From Lytechinus variegatus (taxonomy: Eukaryota > Echinodermata > Echinoidea > Temnopleuroida > Toxopneustidae), in contig NC_054741.1 in assembly GCF_018143015.1 (NCBI RefSeq), positions 64,578,697 to 64,642,696 of the forward strand: a DNA stretch of 64,000 nt, written 5' to 3'. The stretch's first letter is position 1; the number at the start of each line of letters is the position of its first letter. Below the pieces are notes generated by a model that was given only the letters and a program-made list of their open reading frames with translations, was not told the DNA's origin and did not search any database. Below, one piece after another: positions 62,301 through 64,000 of this stretch. The position numbers and the translations under genes are program-made.

Positions 62301-64000
62301 GGGTTGGAAACGTTGCTAAACATTGCTTAACTATATTTGTTTTCAAACTGAACTCTTATTATACTTCTAAATTGTGTTTAAAATGTATTTCCTTTTTATG
62401 AAATCGCGAATGTATGATTATGTGATATATTTTTTAAACTGATATTTCAATTTATTTTTGTTGTATTATTATGATTATGTAATGCCTCCGTACCTTTGTA
62501 AACTCATCGCAATTCGACTTTGTCGCAATGATGTTTTTATCAATAAACCAGTTATCTATCTATCTATCATGCAAAAATCGTAATAACTTTGTAAATTTAA
62601 ATCAAGCTTCTAAATTTTACTCAAAAAGTGTCAGGTAATACCTTTTCAATGGCATAAACACGATAATGCGATGATGTACACTGTTAAAAAAACCCTGATT
62701 TTACAGAAAAATAAAAGAAGATTTTGCAGAAAGCAATACCAGAATCATTCTTTAAATTCATGAAACAGGAATTTTTCTGCAATTTAACAGAACAGGTCTG
62801 TTAGAAAAAGGGGAAAAGAGTGTTTTATTTAAGGAAATTTGTAAGATTACACACACCAAATACCAATTTCCTGTAAGATTACGCAATCTGGTAAGATTAC
62901 AGGTGTTCTCGAGACTCTGCTGCAGGAACTTCTTTTAGTTTAAGGATAAATTTTCTAACAGTGTAGTCCCTACATGTTGCCAGTGAATGTTCCAATACAT
63001 CCTTATGATTCTGCAAATCTTCATTGCACACCATCGTGGTCATGGGTTTGCTTTTTCAATGACAAGTCCTGAAAAAGACCTTTCCGGGGTCTTCCTTGTT
63101 CAACACATAATGCTATATCTAAAAGCCTCGACAACAAAATATTCGTGTCGTTTACATATTATGTCTCAAACATAAGATTCATCAAAGTAGTAGCAATATT
63201 TCATTTGTTCTATATCATTATTTTCAAGGCGAAGGAACTAGCTGCTGCAGAGAATCTTAAGAGCTACTGTGTCCTGGAGAAGGAGAAAGTGGAGAAAGAA
63301 CTTGAAGAGTTGAAAACAAAGTACGATCTCATTAAGAGCGATAAACTAGAAGAGCGAGACCAACACAAGACGATCGTTGAAGACTTGTCACAGAAAGTAA
63401 GTACTACATCTCTCTCTTTATATATTATTATTGGGGCCTTTGGGATAAGATGTCTATTTTCATTAAGGAAAATGAAATGTATAGAATGACGTAATATCCA
63501 TAATAAATCAAAACTATAAAAGTACATAAATGTCATACAGTCTACGCTCTCCTCCATGAGTCTTAAACCAAGAACTTTTATATACGATCATGCAGTTCAT
63601 TATCTTTCACCTAGCCTAAACGAGTCAAGAATTTATTAAATGTCCAGCAAATTACCCAAACAAATACCATACATCTATAAAATTAGAAAATAATGACAAA
63701 TATGCGATCCCCCCCAGAATATGCTTTCGTGAATCTTCGAAAATTGGTGAAAGTCTCTATTTTGGAGTGTCACTGAGAGGGATGACTATTAAATAGGTTG
63801 CGCACAAATAATTCAAAACAACGGGGAAAAGCCAGAATTTGACTCAATTGATGCTGTTGCTATTTTCTGTGCTTGATAATTTTACTACCTTCTCATGGCT
63901 TTAAAAAATTGATTAATTCATTTTCTTGTCTTTACAAATAGTTGGAACAAAAGTGCAACGAACTTTCGACGACCTCACACAACCTGGAACAGGTGTTGGC
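50095..64000 (+). CDS. Large coiled-coil protein, unnamed; continues past the window
   Basis: Exons, all in phase: 50095-51823, 53717-53863, 54246-54356, 54935-55029, 56450-56640, 57423-57535, 57797-58027, 58534-58992, 59239-59432, 60157-60286, 60457-60611, 61993-62104, 63229-63396, and from 63942 to the edge. Together they encode about 1,300 residues so far. The first 1.7-kb exon is acidic and Ser-rich with low complexity (SSSSSLSIASSSSTSDF) and ends in a coiled coil (YYLSQIHQLEKMVQDGKRHV). The rest is almost continuous heptad-type sequence rich in Glu, Lys, Arg, Leu and Gln, interrupted by a Ser/Thr linker (about SSPQTGPIANGVKETSSSSP). No membrane segment or catalytic motif is visible. A role as a centrosomal, Golgi or cytoskeletal scaffold would be typical of such proteins but is not shown. 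I do not recognise the family. Confidence 0.82.
52110..52275. mobile_element. Foldback MITE, GTTTCAT family (decayed)
   Basis: TTTGTTTCATCAACATTTCT on the left, CAATTTCATGAATTGTTCCCC on the right, with GTTTCTATGGTAACTGTCGG and TTGATTGGCTTAAAAGCAC inside, as in 61486-61647. Confidence 0.65.
52756..52970. mobile_element. Foldback element with about 55-bp arms
   Basis: ACAGATATTGACTGATG and CATTCTTTGGACCGCC on the left are mirrored by GCGGTCCAAAGAATG and CATTAGTCAATATCTGT on the right. The centre is a second, GC-rich hairpin around CAGCGCTGCGCGCTTCGGGG. Confidence 0.85.
52971..53172. mobile_element. Second foldback element, directly adjoining
   Basis: AAATATAAAATTATCCC and GAGGCCGAAGG on the left are mirrored by CCGAGGTGAAATAGG and GGGATAATTTTATATTT on the right. 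Outer parts AAATAGTGTACAATCTG and TGGACTATATG-type sequence also pair. Confidence 0.82.
53313..53364. repeat. (TA)n microsatellite
   Basis: Short TA run with a TATTTG interruption, in the intron before 53717. Confidence 0.9.
54118..54220. repeat. (TTTC)n microsatellite next to an acceptor
   Basis: TTTC/TTTCTTT array of about 100 bases that directly forms the polypyrimidine tract ahead of the acceptor at 54245. Confidence 0.92.
54565..54850. repeat. Minisatellite with TACTGTGTCTCATTTACTG units
   Basis: About nine loose copies of a 28-35-base unit containing ACTGTGT, CTCATTTACTGTGTTAGAAG and similar. Fills most of the intron before 54935. Confidence 0.8.
55176..55762. repeat. Tandem duplication of a 295-bp unit
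   Basis: Copy 1 is 55176-55470 and copy 2 is 55471-55762, with only a few substitutions and small indels. The unit contains AGTAGTTTTTATTGACAACT and CTTCCAATACTTAATCATAA. The intron before exon 56450 is lengthened by it. Confidence 0.93.
59598..59770. mobile_element. Foldback MITE, GGGAGCGTTTCAT family, with outer arms
   Basis: ATATGGGGAGCGTTTCATCA at the left is mirrored by TGATGAACGCGGCTCCCCATAT at the far right. A second inner end, CATGAAACGCTCCGC, at about 59710-59724 suggests two overlapping right termini. Confidence 0.72.
60820..61403. mobile_element. TTAA-bounded palindromic element (584 bp)
   Basis: TTAA on both sides (60816-60819, 61404-61407). The arms are about 200 bases: AGGAGAATGAAACC with mirrored GGTTTCATTCCCCT, AATGAGAAAGTTATGAGCAT with its mirror, and TGTGATGTCACTGATG with its mirror. 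Non-coding. Confidence 0.92.
61486..61647. mobile_element. Foldback MITE, GGGAGCGTTTCAT family
   Basis: GGGGAGCGTTTCATCAATAT on the left and CCTTTCATGAAACGCCCCCC on the right are inverted. The interior has TTGATTGGCAGAGAGGCACT. It lies 80 bases after a TTAA element in the same intron. Confidence 0.85.
61695..61870. repeat. Possible reversed retroposon 3' end
   Basis: (TTGAA)n followed by GGTTTTATTATCATTTCATC, resembling the inverted 3' end of a non-LTR element. Weak evidence. Confidence 0.3.
62440..62572 (+). repeat. Probable non-LTR retroposon 3' tail ending in (CTAT)n
   Basis: GTAATGCCTCCGTACCTTTG, TCGACTTTGTCGCAATG-type sequence and TTTTTATCAATAAACCAGTT end in ATCTATCTATCTATC. A short tandem tail after an AATAAA-like signal is typical of some LINE 3' ends. 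Confidence 0.45.

Overview
This window is nuclear DNA of a marine invertebrate, most likely an echinoderm and possibly a sea urchin. The evidence is AT-rich sequence, split genes with GT-AG introns, animal-type proteins, many foldback DNA transposons in introns, long microsatellites, and poly-G/poly-C runs. The species assignment is an inference. No bacterial, viral or CRISPR feature was seen.

Four protein-coding genes were assembled by joining exons by hand; phases were checked at every junction. (1) 2.6-18.3 kb, plus strand: a complete SEPT2-group septin, 13 coding exons, 369 residues, including an 11-nt microexon. (2) 34.2-24.5 kb, minus strand: the tRNA uridine-2'-O-methyltransferase TRMT44, 10 coding exons, about 830 residues, with an AdoMet-binding fold and a C-terminal CCCH zinc finger. 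(3) 37.8-41.8 kb, plus strand: ribosomal protein L6 (eL6), 5 coding exons, 249 residues, probably with a non-coding first exon near 35.35 kb. (4) 50.1 kb to the right edge, and probably from 45.6 kb, plus strand: a large coiled-coil protein that I cannot name and that runs off the window. TRMT44 and RPL6 lie head to head about 1.2 kb apart. The septin and TRMT44 converge across 18.3-24.5 kb.

The rest is mostly mobile DNA. Introns and spacers hold a 2.1-kb hAT-like element with an 8-bp target duplication and a 2.0-kb element with 31-bp perfect terminal inverted repeats and TA target sites. At least five elements are bounded by TTAA (piggyBac-like). Several families of short foldback elements end in GTTTCAT-type termini. 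A dead non-LTR retrotransposon is split by a 370-bp foldback element that made an 11-bp target duplication. Nested insertions are common.

The genes do not form a functional cluster: septin filaments, tRNA modification, the ribosome, and a probable cytoskeletal or scaffold protein. I found no clear new molecular system. The points most worth checking are the septin microexon, the identity of the coiled-coil gene and its 5' end, the TTAA-bounded families, and the nested foldback insertions.
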